In this document: piece by piece, positions 63,171-64,000 of the stretch | Position numbering within the stretch: position 1 is the stretch's first letter | Layout of the letters: every line of letters begins with the position of its first letter | Source: Absidia repens | Taxonomy: Eukaryota; Mucoromycota; Mucoromycetes; Mucorales; Cunninghamellaceae | Direction: 5' to 3' | DNA: 64,000 bases | Assembly (NCBI GenBank): GCA_002105175.1 | Contig: MCGE01000015.1 | Location: forward strand, 496,001-560,000 | The notes under the pieces: model-generated | Told to the model about the DNA's origin: nothing | The model's database searches: none | The model's input: only the letters and a program-made list of their open reading frames with translations | Position numbers and translations under genes: made by a program

Positions 63171-64000
63171 ATGACTGGATGGATACCACAACAACAAGGT
63201 TTATACGAACTACTCTTGCTCCTCTCTGATGCTGCTCAACCACAGAACAAAAACCAGCTACTCATTCAACAAGTAAGCATAGATGAAAAAAATTTCAAGA
63301 TGAATAAAATTTATAAAGTCATTAGTTTTGCTAAACAGCATATAACGTTTGGTTTTGGCTTTTTTAGAAGCTGGAATCCTTCAACAAGATCCCGGACTAT
63401 CCGTGCTACTTGGTTTATATCCTAACGGAACTTCAAGGCAACAACCATACGCGCGCGACGGCCGGACTTTTACTCAAAAACAGCATTCTCAACCACTACA
63501 ACACTATCCAACTGGGTGTACTAGACCACATCAAACATTCCTGCACGCAAGCTTTACAACGACCTGACCCTGACGCTAGTGTGCGAAAAGCCGTTGCTTC
63601 GGTTATTACTGCGCTTGTTACGCGTGGCCAAGTCCATAACTGGTTTGATATCCTACCTTTACTGGTCGAAAAATTATCTCTTACAGATCCTATTGACATC
63701 GAGGTAAAAAAAAAAAACCTTCTTTCCCTTACATCTCTTCCTTTTTGATCTTATATTTTCTCCTTTTTGTATGATCTGTTCTTCTTCTTTTTCTTTTCTT
63801 TCTCCCTCTCTGTATCTCACCATCTTCTCCCTCCCTCCCCCCCCCACACACACACAAAAATAATAATAATATATATGTATCAACTGACTTTTTATTTTTT
63901 TCTTAGATGGCCTTGGACACATTGTGCAAGATATGCGAAGATGCTACTCGTGATCTGGATCAAGAAATGCATGGACACCGACCCCTCGATTTTATCTTAC
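63171..64000 (+). CDS. KAP104: transportin / karyopherin beta-2 (Kap104), 5' part
   Basis: Nuclear import receptor for PY-NLS cargo, built of HEAT repeats; only the first ~180 residues lie in the window. Exons 63171-63272, 63368-63703 and 63907 onward (open at the edge). It starts MTGWIPQQQGLYELLLLLSD, typical of the transportin N-terminus. Next comes FNKIPDYPCYLVYILTELQG, then RATAGLLLKNSILNHYNTIQ, the importin-beta N-terminal (Ran-binding) region. A later stretch, MALDTLCKICEDATRDLDQE, matches the transportin EGAFGALQKICEDSAE-type helix pattern. Phase is kept over both introns. Assignment to transportin rather than another importin beta is well supported by these blocks. Confidence 0.88.

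Overview
The window is nuclear DNA of a filamentous fungus, most likely an early-diverging Mucoromycota (Mucorales-type). Genes are split by many short introns (about 50-130 nt) with GTAAGT-like donors and TAG/CAG acceptors. Intergenic DNA is A+T-rich and full of long homopolymer runs. Gene content fits: an anoctamin/Ist2 protein, a muniscin, an Hst3/4-type sirtuin, paired P450s, and a multi-exon PD-(D/E)XK-like family that I recall as typical of Mucorales. I saw no tRNA, rRNA, CRISPR array, phage or bacterial-type operon. The species cannot be fixed from the sequence alone.

Layout, left to right: an unidentified gene cut by the left edge (-); CGR1 rRNA-processing factor (-); ADA3/NGG1 SAGA adaptor (+); F-box protein (+); MDE1/MtnB methionine-salvage dehydratase (-), divergent from SGT1 co-chaperone (+); a 5.9-kb accessory block with inverted-repeat elements and a decayed PD-(D/E)XK-like gene; a biotin-dependent acyl-CoA carboxylase alpha subunit (+) with two apparent single-base losses; a repeat-bearing gap; UMP1 proteasome maturation factor (-), divergent from GPI11/PIG-F (+); HST3/4 sirtuin (+); a repeat-bearing gap; an MFS transporter of the Git1/Pho84 type (-); a MYST acetyltransferase with a double PHD finger (-); NTA1 amidase (-); a small ORF (+); a kelch-ectodomain membrane protein (+); MTF1 mitochondrial transcription factor (-); RIB3 (-); two tail-to-tail P450 genes (+,-); an anoctamin (-); a small membrane protein (+); SYP1/FCHO muniscin (+); and the 5' end of KAP104/transportin (+).

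Most genes are unlinked housekeeping functions: chromatin (ADA3, HST3/4, MYST), protein quality control (SGT1, UMP1, NTA1, F-box), endocytosis and ER-plasma-membrane contact (SYP1, anoctamin), and mitochondria/cofactors (MTF1, RIB3, carboxylase). The gene models were assembled by hand from exon phase. Except where noted, each closes to a whole number of codons.

The most unusual content is non-coding. A family of about 0.7-kb elements occurs in four near-complete copies (20.4, 27.4, 48.2 and 53.0 kb) plus a fragment at 16.4 kb. Each full copy has a CACGTG box at one end, a conserved core that can fold into a hairpin in three of the four copies, and an AATAAA-type signal. It matches no element I know. 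Two further small inverted-repeat element types and a flanking direct repeat surround the decayed nuclease-like gene.
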